In this document: positions 1 through 9,342 of the stretch, one piece after another
How positions within the stretch are numbered: the first letter of the stretch is position 1
Layout of the letters: each line of letters begins with the position of its first letter
Source: JBECKS01 sp964557005
GTDB taxonomy: Bacteria; Pseudomonadota; Gammaproteobacteria; Pseudomonadales; JBECKS01
Assembly: GCA_964557005.1 (NCBI GenBank)
Contig: CAZKYI010000005.1
Coordinates: 1 to 64,000, forward strand
Length of the DNA stretch: 64,000 bases
Direction of reading: 5' to 3'
Notes under the pieces: model-generated
The model's database searches: none
Seen by the model: only the letters and a program-made list of their open reading frames with translations
Told to the model about the DNA's origin: nothing
Translations under genes and position numbers: made by a program

Positions 1-1230
1 TGATTCTGGCAGCGGCAACCGATATTGGTAGCGCAGCAAATGCGATTGAAACCACCGTGACCACTTTAGCGTCACAAGCAGGTGGAGATACCTTTGTTCA
101 GGAAACCGATAACCTGGTGATTGGCAGCATTGCGGCGGGTGATATTGAAGTGAACCGTGTGAATATGGATAACACCACCACTAACCTAGCGAACACCTTG
201 TTAGCGGGTGTGACTTCAGGCAGCGATGCATTGGTGAGAGCAGGCAATGGCTTGACGGTGGATAACGCAGTGGCTGCGACAGCAGGTCAGGCCTTGTTAC
301 ATGCACAAGGTGGTGATTTAGCGATTAACGCGACTGTGAACGCAGGCACGAATGCGAGCTTGTTGGCGAGTGCGAATATCACGCAATCAGCCGATGGTGA
401 TGTGACCGTTGGCGGCACGCTGGATGTGGAGTCTGGAACAGGAAACATCACTATGACCAATGGTGCCTTGAGCACAGCGACAGGCGATATCCGTTACGTA
501 GCGCTAGGTAATATTACTTTAGGTGGATTAACTACAGGTGCGGATGTTTTAGTAGGGGCAGGTGGCAGCATCCTTGATGGTGGTGATGCGCATGTTGATG
601 TGGCTGCAACGAACCTGATTCTGGCAGCGGCAACCGATATTGGTAGCGCAGCAAATGCGATTGAAACCACAGTAACCACTTTAGCGTCACAAGCAGGTGG
701 AGATACCTTTGTACAAGAAAGTGATGCCTTGATTATCGGCAGCATTGCAGCAGGTGCAATTGATGTGAACCGAGTGAACATGGATAACACCACCACTAAC
801 CAAGTGAGCGCTGCATTAGCAGGTGTGACTTCAGGTAGTGATGTCTTGGTTCGAACAGCAACAAGCTTAACTGTAGATAACGCAGTAGCTGCGACAGCAG
901 GTCAGGCTCTGTTACATGCACAAGGTGGTGATTTAGCGATTAACGCGACTGTGAACGCAGGTACGAACGCGAGCTTATTGGCGAGTGCGAATATCACCCA
1001 AGCGGCAGCGGGTGATGTAACGGTGGGCGGTACTCTGGATGTGAATGCCCAAGGCGGCGCGATTACCATGACCGATGGTGCATTGAGCACAGCGACTGGC
1101 AACATTCGTTACTTAGCGACTGGCAACATTACTTTAGGTGGCTTGAGTGGTGCTAATGTGTTGGTGAATTCAGGCGCTAGTATTATTGATGGTGGTAATG
1201 CCCATGTTGATGTGATTGCTACTAATGCAC
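1..1230 (+). repeat. Two tandem 615/612-bp intragenic repeats
   Basis: Bases 1-615 and 616-1227 are direct repeats inside the adhesin gene. Stretches such as the one coding for NAVAATAGQALLHAQGGDLA are nearly identical in both copies. The second copy is one codon shorter (GLSGAN against GLTTGAD). A diverged third unit begins near 1228. The high DNA identity points to recent duplication or gene conversion. Confidence 0.85.
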
Positions 1231-4133
1231 AGTTAATCGCAACCAATAATGTGGGCAGTGCGGGTGCAGGTGCGATCGACACGACAGTGGTTGTGCTAGC
1301 AGCAGAAACAACGAATGGTGATGTCTATGTTTCTGAAACGAACACTCTAGAAATTGGTTCGGTCGCTGCGATTGATGTAGAACGAGTGAATATGGATAAC
1401 ACTACAACTACTCAAGGTGGTTCGCAGTTAGATGGCGTGCAAGCAGAGCAAGAAATTGATATTCGCGCGACTTTAGGTGATATCGAGATTACTCAATTAG
1501 TTGATTCTAATAACGGTGATATCTTAATCACCGCACTTGATGGCAGCATTAATCAATCAATAGCAACAGGTATTGTGAATGCGGATGCAGGTGATATTGA
1601 TATGACTGCTGGCAATGGCGACATTCTGTTGCAGTTGGTTTCGGCAGCAGGCAACACAGTCACACTCACTGCAAGCGATCAAATCCTTAATAACAGTGAT
1701 ACTGCCGGGGACACCAATGTGATTGCTGATGAGTTATTTGCCAGTGCGAATGATGCTATTGGTGTGACAGCGGCGGGCATCTTTACTGACCCAAGTAATA
1801 GTCAACGCATCGTCACAGAAGTTGAAAGCTTGATTGATGTCACGCTTGCAGTGGCGGGTACAGTGGCGATTGATAATGTCTCGACCGATGGCTCTGTTGA
1901 TGTTGTGTTCCATTTACCATTAGCTGATGCCAGCAACGGCTCTGAAGTATGGGTGCGTAACAATGAAACCATGAGAGCTTTGGGATTAGCATTTGCCACT
2001 GAAAGCAACAGTGTTGAATTCGACGGTAACTTGCAGTTAATTGCTAGCAATGGTGATTTGACTTTAGATGAAAACACAACAGCAAGTTCTGCAGGTGTTG
2101 ATTTGGTGGCTCAGTGGATGCGCCTATCAGCTCCTCGTGGTGCGTTCTTAGCGGGTGACGGTTCTCGTTTCCAAACAGCAACTGATGGCTTGAATTTAAT
2201 AGCTGATGAATTGGTGATTATCACAGGTGGCAATTTCGGAATGGCGGCTACCGTTGATAGCATCGATATTACTGGCACAGGTCTTTACCAACTTGATTCA
2301 GGTGTTGGCAGCCCTGGCGACAACGAAGCGAGTGATTTGGATATTCAATTAACCAAGCGTGATACAGCAGTGGTTGACGACCCCATCGTGTTCGAAACTA
2401 TTCTTGTGACTCACGATGGTGATACCACCTGGATTGATGACATGGATGCCTTCTTCGATGGTGGTTTCGACGAAAATGACTATGCCTTGTTCTCTGCGGG
2501 TATTGCTAATGTAGTGAGTTTGGCAGTTGATAACGGTTTAACCCACGACGGTAGTATTCGTTTTTCTGACAATGTTCAAGTCGGTGCTATTTCTGATGCA
2601 GCTGATCTAACACTTGCCGTACGTGCTGGCTTATATGATACGGATAGATTTGCAGGCACTATTAGAGTGGACTCTGGTGTGTCAATCCTTGCTGAAAACA
2701 TAGGTGCGCCACTCGGAGGTACGTTTGCGGTGTTTGGTAGTTTAATTGCTACAGGCGCTGAAGTAATTTCTCATCAAGGTCGCAGTATTGAGCTGCAAGG
2801 TAAAGGTGCTGATATTGTGATTCAGGATAATAGTCTAGTTACTGCGGGTCGAACGCTATTGAGTCCAGGGGCTGGTTATGATGTGATTTTCACTAATAAT
2901 GTAACTTTTGTAGTACCTTATGATTCTTTAGTTGGAGAAGGTGATTTAATTATTCTGGATGCAAGAAATGTAGTCATGGAAGTGGGAACGTCTATCCTTG
3001 CTGATGGTAGTGTCTTGATTGGTGCAGATAATAGAACTGGTGATGTTGTTGTTGCAGAAGGGAATAATGCTGTAACGGGTGACTTGATACTTTATAACGT
3101 TACAGCCAATGCCAATGGTAATGGTGTTGGTTCAGTGGTTGCTTACACTACAGGTAGTTCTGCAGGCGAGACTTACCAGTTCGACTATGGTGATGGACAA
3201 CAAACCTATGATGTTACCGGTGCAATCGTGATTGGTCGTCAAGATGTGGTAGATGATTATCTTTCTAGTGGAACAGCACCTGCACCTGCAATTCAAGGTG
3301 TTGATATCGACTTGAGTGCAGCAAGCAACATTCGTTCGGGTTGGGCAATCGATTACGCAGGCGGAGATGTGGATACTGATTTAGTACATTTCGTTGCTAG
3401 CAGAAATCTAAGCCTTAATGCGCGTGGTGGCGTGGTTGGCGGAACGGTCGACATCAATGGTAATGGCACTGAACTGACACCCAGTGAGCAATCTCTGCGT
3501 GTGAGCGTGGGTGAAAACATGGCGATTGGCGCAGGTGTGCATGATGAGTATGGTGTATCTGCGAACTTGGTAGGCACTGCGGCTACTGTTTCCGAAATCG
3601 GCTATGTACCTGGCTTGATTCTCTTCAACCAGTGGGCGGTCGGTGGTGCCTTGTTACCCAAGCATGTGGCTGGTACCAGTATTGATGCAGTGAACTACGC
3701 CTTGGCCAGCTTTGGTAATGGCTTGATGTATGCCAACGCCATGCAGGCAGGTGTGTACGAGCAGTTTGGTACACATAATGCAGTGTTCGCAGCCAACATG
3801 GCTGGCGGACAACCTGCTGCGGTTCCTGCGGCGTGGAATGCGGAAGGCTCAGGCATTCGTGGTGGCGTGAATGATTTCCTCACCCCAACACTCGAAGATG
3901 AAGTACCAGAGCTGTACGAAGTAGTTAGGGGCGATACCTTGTGGGCGATTGCAGGCAGATACCTGGGTGATCCACTGCGCTGGAAAGAAATCTGGAAACT
4001 GACTACCGGCATCAAGAACCCTGATTTGATTCTTCCTGGTCAGGTCGTGCGCCTGAAAGAGGAAGACATCAAAAAGCTCAAGGAAATCAAAGCTCAGGAG
4101 TCAGGAAATAAAGCTGAAGATGATTCCATCTAA
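1..4133 (+). CDS. Giant beta-strand-repeat adhesin with C-terminal LysM domain (5' partial)
   Basis: The reading frame is open from the window edge, so the N-terminus lies upstream; the GTG at 57 is only an internal codon. The visible 1,377 or so residues are rich in G, A, T, D, N and V, as in filamentous-haemagglutinin-like beta-helix proteins. A module of about 205 residues starts at base 1 and again at 616 (exact 615-base spacing, long near-identical DNA stretches), and a decayed third copy starts near 1228 (612-base spacing). After a non-repetitive region, bases 3915-4055 encode a LysM domain beginning YEVVRGDTLWAIAGRYLG and ending LPGQVVRL, followed by a charged tail. LysM binds peptidoglycan, so this end probably anchors the protein at the cell wall (inference). 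No autotransporter barrel is visible. The protein is likely a surface adhesin or matrix protein; its ligand is unknown. Confidence 0.75.
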   Translation, partial: ILAAATDIGSAANAIETTVTTLASQAGGDTFVQETDNLVIGSIAAGDIEVNRVNMDNTTTNLANTLLAGVTSGSDALVRAGNGLTVDNAVAATAGQALLHAQGGDLAINATVNAGTNASLLASANITQSADGDVTVGGTLDVESGTGNITMTNGALSTATGDIRYVALGNITLGGLTTGADVLVGAGGSILDGGDAHVDVAATNLILAAATDIGSAANAIETTVTTLASQAGGDTFVQESDALIIGSIAAGAIDVNRVNMDNTTTNQVSAALAGVTSGSDVLVRTATSLTVDNAVAATAGQALLHAQGGDLAINATVNAGTNASLLASANITQAAAGDVTVGGTLDVNAQGGAITMTDGALSTATGNIRYLATGNITLGGLSGANVLVNSGASIIDGGNAHVDVIATNAQLIATNNVGSAGAGAIDTTVVVLAAETTNGDVYVSETNTLEIGSVAAIDVERVNMDNTTTTQGGSQLDGVQAEQEIDIRATLGDIEITQLVDSNNGDILITALDGSINQSIATGIVNADAGDIDMTAGNGDILLQLVSAAGNTVTLTASDQILNNSDTAGDTNVIADELFASANDAIGVTAAGIFTDPSNSQRIVTEVESLIDVTLAVAGTVAIDNVSTDGSVDVVFHLPLADASNGSEVWVRNNETMRALGLAFATESNSVEFDGNLQLIASNGDLTLDENTTASSAGVDLVAQWMRLSAPRGAFLAGDGSRFQTATDGLNLIADELVIITGGNFGMAATVDSIDITGTGLYQLDSGVGSPGDNEASDLDIQLTKRDTAVVDDPIVFETILVTHDGDTTWIDDMDAFFDGGFDENDYALFSAGIANVVSLAVDNGLTHDGSIRFSDNVQVGAISDAADLTLAVRAGLYDTDRFAGTIRVDSGVSILAENIGAPLGGTFAVFGSLIATGAEVISHQGRSIELQGKGADIVIQDNSLVTAGRTLLSPGAGYDVIFTNNVTFVVPYDSLVGEGDLIILDARNVVMEVGTSILADGSVLIGADNRTGDVVVAEGNNAVTGDLILYNVTANANGNGVGSVVAYTTGSSAGETYQFDYGDGQQTYDVTGAIVIGRQDVVDDYLSSGTAPAPAIQGVDIDLSAASNIRSGWAIDYAGGDVDTDLVHFVASRNLSLNARGGVVGGTVDINGNGTELTPSEQSLRVSVGENMAIGAGVHDEYGVSANLVGTAATVSEIGYVPGLILFNQWAVGGALLPKHVAGTSIDAVNYALASFGNGLMYANAMQAGVYEQFGTHNAVFAANMAGGQPAAVPAAWNAEGSGIRGGVNDFLTPTLEDEVPELYEVVRGDTLWAIAGRYLGDPLRWKEIWKLTTGIKNPDLILPGQVVRLKEEDIKKLKEIKAQESGNKAEDDSI

Positions 4134-4154
4134 AAGAAGCTTGCTTCGATAAAT

Positions 4155-4187
4155 AAAAAAAGAGCCTCTATTGAGGCTCTTTTTTTT
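4155..4187 (+). terminator. Rho-independent terminator after the adhesin gene
   Basis: An 8-bp stem AGAGCCTC / GAGGCTCT with loop TATT (4161-4180) is followed by a run of T. It lies 21 bases after the adhesin stop codon. Confidence 0.9.
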
Positions 4188-4215
4188 GCGGGCTGATTAT
4201 TGCAAGCCCCTGAAT

Positions 4216-4570
4216 TGGTGGAGGTGGCGGGGTTTGAACCCGCGTCCGCCAGCACGCCGCCTTCGGCTCTACATGCTTAGCCTTGTCTATTGATTTAACT
4301 GTTCACGACCCGACAGACAGGGTGTTCACAGCGATCCTTTAAAGATTTAACCTCCGAGCCCAAGGCAGGCTCTTCGGCGATCCCGTTAGTCGAGCCCGAA
4401 CTGAAAATCTACGGGCAGATTCGCAGTTCGGTTAGCAGATTAAGCTGCTAGTGCGTAAGTATCGTCGTTTGCGATTACTTTAAAGTGCAACAAGGGATTT
4501 ACGAGAATTGTTACGCTTCTCGGCATGCACCTTGGGTTTTGTTACCAGCGTCGAAGCCAATTTCACCCCC
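4216..4570 (-). ncRNA. ssrA: tmRNA (transfer-messenger RNA)
   Basis: Read on the minus strand, the RNA begins GGGGGTGAAATTGGCTTCGA, the classical 5' end of one-piece tmRNA, and ends with the T-arm GGTTCAAACCC-type sequence and CCACCTCCACCA. The length of 355 nt is normal. The tag reading frame (4472 down to 4443, TAA stop at 4442-4440) encodes ANDDTYALAA, a variant of the gammaproteobacterial ANDENYALAA/ANDDNYALAA tags. With SmpB (encoded about 51 kb away) it rescues stalled ribosomes and marks nascent chains for proteolysis. Confidence 0.97.
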
Positions 4571-4600
4571 AAAAATGTTCTGCTTTAAGCAGGGTCGGCA

Positions 4601-4628
4601 ATTCTATGCCTGATTGTGAATAGTGCAA
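4601..4628 (-). promoter_or_regulatory. Candidate sigma-70 promoter of ssrA
   Basis: On the minus strand TTGCAC (4628-4623) and TAGAAT (4606-4601) are separated by 16 bp, about 30 bases upstream of the mature tmRNA 5' end. The short leader contains a CTGCT/AGCAG hairpin that could be part of the precursor. Confidence 0.5.
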
Positions 4629-4648
4629 GCGGGATTGTATAAAACAAG

Positions 4649-5590
4649 TCAAAGTTGCCTGAAAGGTTGTATTTGCTGCTCATCGACCGTGGAAATCGGG
4701 TCGAGGTGGATGATGACATCTGCATTCGGGTAGGTTTTCAGAATATCGGCTTCAATCGCATCACAAGCCTTGTGCGCCTGAATTAAAGGCAGGTGATCGG
4801 GCAGCTCAATGTGCATTTGTATGAACATGGTTTTCCCTGAATCGCGTGTGCGCAGATCATGTACGCCTTTCACTTGTGCATGTGCAAGTGCAATTTTGCC
4901 TATGGTTTGCCGGATTTCTTCGTCCAGCTCCCTGTCGAGCAGGGAATGTATGGCTTTGTGTGCAAGACGATAGGCGTTGTAAATAATAAACAGTGCAGCA
5001 CCTAGCGCGACGAGCGGGTCTGCCAGTGGATAACCTGTGCTTGCCAGCACAAGCCCTGCGATAACAGCAAAGTTAATGAGTAAATCACTTGAGTAATGCA
5101 GGGAATCGCCTTCGATTGCCAAGCTGCCGGTTCTGCGAATAACCTGTTTTTGAAATGCGACTAACAATAAGGTCACTACGATTGAAAACGTGATGATGCC
5201 AATACCTAGCGTTGCGTGTTGTACGGTTTTCGGATTCAGGAGCTGTTCGACGGCATGCAGAATCAAAACGCCCGCCGAGCCAAAAATAAAAGCAGCCTGA
5301 CCCAACCCCGCAATGGCTTCGGCCTTGCCGTGACCAAAACGGTGCTCCTTGTCGGCAGGTGCAAGCGCGTAAGTGAGCACGATAAAGTTAATGATGGAGC
5401 TCAGGGCATCGATAGCGGAGTCGAGCAGGGAAACCAGTACGGCACTTGAATTGGTTTCAAGCCACGCAAAGGTTTTGAGAACAATCAGTATGCTGGTGCA
5501 GCCAACGGCAGCAAGGCTGGAAAGTTTGACCAACCGGTCATATTCCTGCGCAGGTACAGATTGTTTGTGATGTTTCGCGTGAGCAGACAT
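4649..5590 (-). CDS. fieF: Cation diffusion facilitator (FieF/YiiP family)
   Basis: A 313-residue inner-membrane protein that exports divalent metals (Fe2+/Zn2+ type) in exchange for protons. The transmembrane core carries the metal-site motifs SLLDSAIDALSS in TM2 and HYSSDLLIN in TM5, plus the HRFGHGKAEAIAGLGQ loop typical of CDF proteins. The C-terminal third, from about residue 210, is the cytoplasmic metallochaperone-like domain (MFIQMHIELPDHLPL, ADVIIHLDP). The length matches E. coli FieF. It is a single-gene unit: pntB upstream is closed off by a terminator, and the tmRNA promoter lies just downstream. The exact metal cannot be read from the sequence. Confidence 0.88.
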   Translation of the reverse strand: MSAHAKHHKQSVPAQEYDRLVKLSSLAAVGCTSILIVLKTFAWLETNSSAVLVSLLDSAIDALSSIINFIVLTYALAPADKEHRFGHGKAEAIAGLGQAAFIFGSAGVLILHAVEQLLNPKTVQHATLGIGIITFSIVVTLLLVAFQKQVIRRTGSLAIEGDSLHYSSDLLINFAVIAGLVLASTGYPLADPLVALGAALFIIYNAYRLAHKAIHSLLDRELDEEIRQTIGKIALAHAQVKGVHDLRTRDSGKTMFIQMHIELPDHLPLIQAHKACDAIEADILKTYPNADVIIHLDPISTVDEQQIQPFRQL

Positions 5591-5611
5591 GGTTTGAGTA
5601 TAACGCCATTC

Positions 5612-5642
5612 AAAAAAAAGCCAGCACGCGGCTGGCTTTTTC
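5612..5642 (-). terminator. Terminator after the pnt operon
   Basis: A stem AAAGCCAGC / GCTGGCTTT around loop ACGCG is flanked by A8 on the left and T5 on the right. On the minus strand it ends in T8, 20 bases past the pntB stop. It also separates the operon from fieF. Confidence 0.88.
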
Positions 5643-5661
5643 CCTGATGTTTTTGCTGATC

Positions 5662-7101
5662 TTAGCCAGCTTCTTTTAAGGCATTGGTGATGTCGATAAT
5701 GGCTTGTTTGCCGTCGCCATAAAGCATGACGTTGTTGTCCATCGCGAACAGCGGGTTAGGTAAGCCGGCAAACCCCGGGCTTAAACTGCGTTTTACCACC
5801 ACCACATTGCGTGCCTTATCGACATTCAAAATGGGCATGCCGTAAATAGGGCTGCCCTTGTCTTCGCGAGCCATCGGGTTGGTGACATCGTTTGCGCCAA
5901 TCACAATGGCAACATCGGTTTGTTCAAAAGTAGGATTGATTTCATCCATTTCCTTGAGCTGTTCGTAAGGTACTTCAGCTTCGGCTAACAACACATTCAT
6001 GTGGCCGGGCATTCTGCCTGCAACTGGATGAATGGCATATTCCACTTCACAGCCACGTGCAATCAGCGCATCAGCCAGGGCGCGTACCGCGTGTTGTGCC
6101 TGCGCCATAGCCAGACCAAAGCCAGGAACAATCACCACACGCTGTGCAGTTTCCAGCATCATGCTGACTTCTTCAGGAGAAGATTGTTTTACCTTGTTGT
6201 TGTTTTCACCGTAAATTTCATGGCTTTCAATGGCTTCGCCACCTTCCGCCATTACACCAAACAGTACGTTAAACAGGGAACGGTTCATCGCCACACACAT
6301 GATGCGCGTCAAAATAAGCCCTGAAGCGCCCACCAGCGAGCCTGATACAATCAATACGATGTTGTTAGTGATGAATCCCGCTGCGGCAACACCAACGCCT
6401 GAGTAGGAATTTAACAAGGCAATCACAACGGGCATGTCTGCACCGCCAATTGGAACCACTACGAAAATGCCTAACAGTAATGCAGCAAGCAGCAAGGCAA
6501 GGAAAATATGGGTATGATTGGGTTCGATGGCCAGAATAATAACGGCTGCGATAGAACCCAATACCAGTAATGCGTTGATGATTTTATTGCCCGGAATGCG
6601 TTTGGGTTGTCCATCTATCAATTCCTGCAATTTTGCAAAGGCAATTAAACTGCCTGACAAGGTGACAGCACCGACAAGGGCTGTGGTAGTAATTGCAACA
6701 GAATTGATAATGAGATCTGCATCGCTCACGCCACTGACAAGTTGAGGTGTGGCAAAAAAGGAAGCTCTGCCAGTCATCTCCAGATAGGACGCTGCTGCAA
6801 TAAACAGGGAGGCACCACCGCCAGAACCGTTCAGTAGTGCAACCATTTGTGGCATGTTGGTAATTTGCACGCGTACGGCGGCAATGACACCGATGATGGA
6901 GCCGACAACAATACCGCCAATAATCCACTCATAGGACAGGATGCTTTGATCCAGCAGCGTGATGATGATGGCAAGCAACATACCGCCTGCGGCCATCTGG
7001 TTTCCTCGCACCGCTGTTCTGGGTTTGGCAAGACCCTTGATGCCCAGAATGAACAGCACAGCAGCAATCAAATAACAAATAGATACTATAGATGCAATCA
7101 T
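5662..7101 (-). CDS. pntB: NAD(P) transhydrogenase, beta subunit
   Basis: The 479-residue beta subunit of proton-translocating transhydrogenase, which drives NADPH formation from NADH with the proton gradient. The N-terminal half (to about residue 285) is a multi-helix membrane domain. The C-terminal dIII domain has the NADP(H)-binding features VVIVPGFGLAMAQAQHAV, HPVAGRMPGHMNVLLAEA and VIGANDVTNP. It is the last gene of a three-gene operon, 20 bases after the small alpha subunit. The length is as expected and nothing looks broken. Confidence 0.96.
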   Translation of the reverse strand: MIASIVSICYLIAAVLFILGIKGLAKPRTAVRGNQMAAGGMLLAIIITLLDQSILSYEWIIGGIVVGSIIGVIAAVRVQITNMPQMVALLNGSGGGASLFIAAASYLEMTGRASFFATPQLVSGVSDADLIINSVAITTTALVGAVTLSGSLIAFAKLQELIDGQPKRIPGNKIINALLVLGSIAAVIILAIEPNHTHIFLALLLAALLLGIFVVVPIGGADMPVVIALLNSYSGVGVAAAGFITNNIVLIVSGSLVGASGLILTRIMCVAMNRSLFNVLFGVMAEGGEAIESHEIYGENNNKVKQSSPEEVSMMLETAQRVVIVPGFGLAMAQAQHAVRALADALIARGCEVEYAIHPVAGRMPGHMNVLLAEAEVPYEQLKEMDEINPTFEQTDVAIVIGANDVTNPMAREDKGSPIYGMPILNVDKARNVVVVKRSLSPGFAGLPNPLFAMDNNVMLYGDGKQAIIDITNALKEAG

Positions 7102-7121
7102 GGTGTTTTCCTTTTACTCGG

Positions 7122-7412
7122 CTACTGTTTTTTAGGCTTTTGTTTAAACATGCTAAGCATGCGATCGGTTACGATGAAACCGCCTACAACGTTGATGGTT
7201 GCCAGTACAACGGCGATAAAACCTAACACGTTCATCCACATGCCGTTGCTGTGCCCTGTGGCAATAATGGCACCAACAACGATGATGCCGGATATGGCAT
7301 TGGTACCTGACATCAGGGGCGTATGCAGGGTGGGTGGTACCTTGGTAATCAGCTCAACACCCAGAAAAATGGATAGCACAAAAAGTGCAATTAAAAGAAT
7401 GATGACTTCCAT
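7122..7412 (-). CDS. pntAB: NAD(P) transhydrogenase, alpha subunit part 2 (membrane dII segment)
   Basis: A 96-residue membrane protein with three hydrophobic helices. It corresponds to the C-terminal membrane part of the fused E. coli PntA, with the conserved stretch KVPPTLHTPLMSGTNAISGI. Its ATG shares one base with the stop codon of the upstream gene (TAATG), which implies translational coupling. The split arrangement is the Rhodospirillum-type three-subunit enzyme. Confidence 0.94.
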   Translation of the reverse strand: MEVIILLIALFVLSIFLGVELITKVPPTLHTPLMSGTNAISGIIVVGAIIATGHSNGMWMNVLGFIAVVLATINVVGGFIVTDRMLSMFKQKPKKQ

Positions 7413-8599
7413 TAGTTGGCCTCCGCTGTTTTGTTAATTTCGGGTAAGCCCAGCAAACTACGCATACGGGCATGAGGTACTTCACCTGAGTGGGCGATGA
7501 CCGTTTCTGTGACGATTTCGTCCTGGAAGTTAATCTCAATCTGGCCTTCCTTGTTCAACAGACAGGTCTTGATGAGCGTCTCAACATTTTTGCCGTACAT
7601 CTGGCTGGCATGAAACGGTGTGGTGGAAGGTATATTTTCAGGGCCGATAATAGTGACACCATTCACAACAATGGTTTCGTTGAGTTTGGTCAGTTCACAG
7701 TTGCCACCCCGTTCTGCGGCTAAATCGATAATCACTGCGCCAGGCTTCATGGTGGTGACCATATCTGCGGTGACCAGAATGGGTGATTTGGCACCAGGTA
7801 CGGCTGCGGTGGTAATCACTACATCTTGCTCCGATAACACCTTGGCCATGGCCGCGCGTTGTTTGGCGAGAAATTCCTCGCTTTGTTGTTTGGCATAACC
7901 GCCTTTATCTTCGGTTCCTTCCGCTTCAATACCGAGATCGACCGGTTTGGCACCGACTGAAAGGATCTGTTCGCGTGCCGCCGGACGAACATCGTAGGCT
8001 TCTACGATCGCACCCAGACGTTTGGCAGTGGAACAAGCCTGCAAACCGGCAACACCCACCCCCATAATCAATACTCTGGCTGGTTTGATGGTGCCAGCAG
8101 CCGTCATCAACATGGGGAACATGCGCGGGCTATTCTCTGCACCCAGTAACACGGCCTTGTAACCTGCAATGGTGGCCATAGACGACAAAATATCCATGCT
8201 TTGTGCACGGGTAATACGCGGAATCAATTCCATGGCAAAAGCGGTTACGCCTTTTTCGGCAAATTTGAGTGCATGTTGGAAACTACCGAGCGGGTCCATC
8301 ATGCCGATAACAATCTGGTCTTTGTGGTAGAGGGCTAAATCATCTTCACCGTTAACACTGTTAGCACCGGGGGCTTGCACTTGTACGATAATTTTTGCTT
8401 GCTGGAACAGATTCTTTCGATCAGTTTCGATTTTTGCACCCGCATCAATATACTGTTGATCGGGATAACCAGAGGCATCTCCCGCACCTTGTTGAACTAG
8501 AATTTCAATACCGATTTTTTTCAGTACAGTTACATTCGCGGGGGTCATGGCAACCCGTTTTTCTCCAGGACGGGTTTCCTTAGGGATTGCAATAGTCAC
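7412..8599 (-). CDS. pntAA: NAD(P) transhydrogenase, alpha subunit part 1 (NAD-binding dI)
   Basis: A 395-residue soluble NAD(H)-binding domain related to alanine dehydrogenase. Visible motifs are IAIPKETRPGEKRVAMTP at the N-terminus, the Rossmann glycine motif VLIMGVGVAGLQA, and the RGGNCELT segment of the mobile-loop region. Translation starts with GTG at 8599. It is the first gene of the pntAA-pntAB-pntB operon, divergent from the sirB-like gene. Confidence 0.95.
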   Translation of the reverse strand: MTIAIPKETRPGEKRVAMTPANVTVLKKIGIEILVQQGAGDASGYPDQQYIDAGAKIETDRKNLFQQAKIIVQVQAPGANSVNGEDDLALYHKDQIVIGMMDPLGSFQHALKFAEKGVTAFAMELIPRITRAQSMDILSSMATIAGYKAVLLGAENSPRMFPMLMTAAGTIKPARVLIMGVGVAGLQACSTAKRLGAIVEAYDVRPAAREQILSVGAKPVDLGIEAEGTEDKGGYAKQQSEEFLAKQRAAMAKVLSEQDVVITTAAVPGAKSPILVTADMVTTMKPGAVIIDLAAERGGNCELTKLNETIVVNGVTIIGPENIPSTTPFHASQMYGKNVETLIKTCLLNKEGQIEINFQDEIVTETVIAHSGEVPHARMRSLLGLPEINKTAEAN

Positions 8600-8805
8600 T
8601 CAAGCATCCTCGATTTGGTCTGTGTTTTTGGTGACTGGCTGCCAGAATCGGTGGCCAGCGGGTGCGTGATGGTAAAGGCTAAGAGTGGACAATTCAACGA
8701 AAATATAGCGCTTTATAAAGGGTGTGAATGCTTGATTGGCTTTATTGAAAAACTGGAAATAGTATAGGTTTTTACAGGTGATTAGCGCGGTAGGAAATTT
8801 TGATT

Positions 8806-9186
8806 ATGAATTACTTTGAGCTCTGGAAAGGCATTCACATGGCCTGTGCCTTTTTGAGTATTTCCGGCTTGTTGCTGCGCGCGTGGTGGATGTTTTCAGG
8901 TTCGCTTTTATTTGAGCATCGTTTAAGAAAAATTCTGCCGCATATTGTCGATACCTTGTTGTTGCTGTCCGCCATAATGATGTTGTTTGTTCTGGGCTTG
9001 AATCCTTTTCAGCAGGCATGGTTACTTGCCAAGATAGTGGCGTTGCTTGCTTATATTCTGTCAGGCATTTTTCTGTTTCGTTTTGCCAAAAGTCGTAAGC
9101 AACAGTTATTGGCTTTTTTCAGTGCCATTGTGTTTGCAAGCTATATTGTTCAGACCGCTTTTACCAAAAACCCCTGGCTGTTTTAA
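8806..9186 (+). CDS. SirB-family inner membrane protein
   Basis: A 126-residue, four-helix hydrophobic protein of the SirB family (invasion gene up-regulator family; molecular function unknown). The conserved opening NYFELWKGIHMACAFLSISG and the helix pattern fit the family. The ATG at 8806 is chosen because AGGAAA lies 8 bases upstream; an in-frame TTG at 8800 has no spaced ribosome site. It stands alone, divergent from pntAA. Confidence 0.75.
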   Translation: MNYFELWKGIHMACAFLSISGLLLRAWWMFSGSLLFEHRLRKILPHIVDTLLLLSAIMMLFVLGLNPFQQAWLLAKIVALLAYILSGIFLFRFAKSRKQQLLAFFSAIVFASYIVQTAFTKNPWLF

Positions 9187-9222
9187 GGTGCTTTATCTGA
9201 GCAGGTATTATTTAAGATGAGC

Positions 9223-9311
9223 TGTGCTGAAAACAGCACAAAAGTCCTTGCCTGATGGTGGCAGAAATCAGCAAGGTGAATTAAAGTGGTGCGGCTTTCC
9301 AGCCGTATACC
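9223..9311 (+). promoter_or_regulatory. Candidate structured 5' leader of the surface-protein gene
   Basis: Three successive hairpins lie between sirB and the next gene: TGTGCTG-AAAA-CAGCACA (9223-9240); CCTTGC(C)TGAT pairing with ATCAGCAAGG (9246-9276, one bulge); and GGT-CGGCT-TTCC-AGCCG-ACC (9288-9311). The first lacks a T-run, so a simple terminator is unlikely. I do not recognise a riboswitch class; the conserved core of c-di-GMP-I riboswitches is absent. Confidence 0.35.
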
Positions 9312-9342
9312 AATCACTATCAGTTTCTAAAGGGGTATTCTG

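Noticed and set aside
287..1105. Antisense open frames inside the adhesin repeats (287-475, 494-796, 902-1105)
   Set aside because: They repeat with the sense modules, have no ribosome sites and are shadows of a strongly coding sense frame.
6847..7437. Plus-strand frame of 196 codons across pntB/pntAB
   Set aside because: It lies antisense to three conserved transhydrogenase genes and has no recognisable protein features.
9187..9342. c-di-GMP-I riboswitch before the surface-protein gene
   Set aside because: The hairpins are clear, but the conserved core around ACGCAAAGCC is not present.
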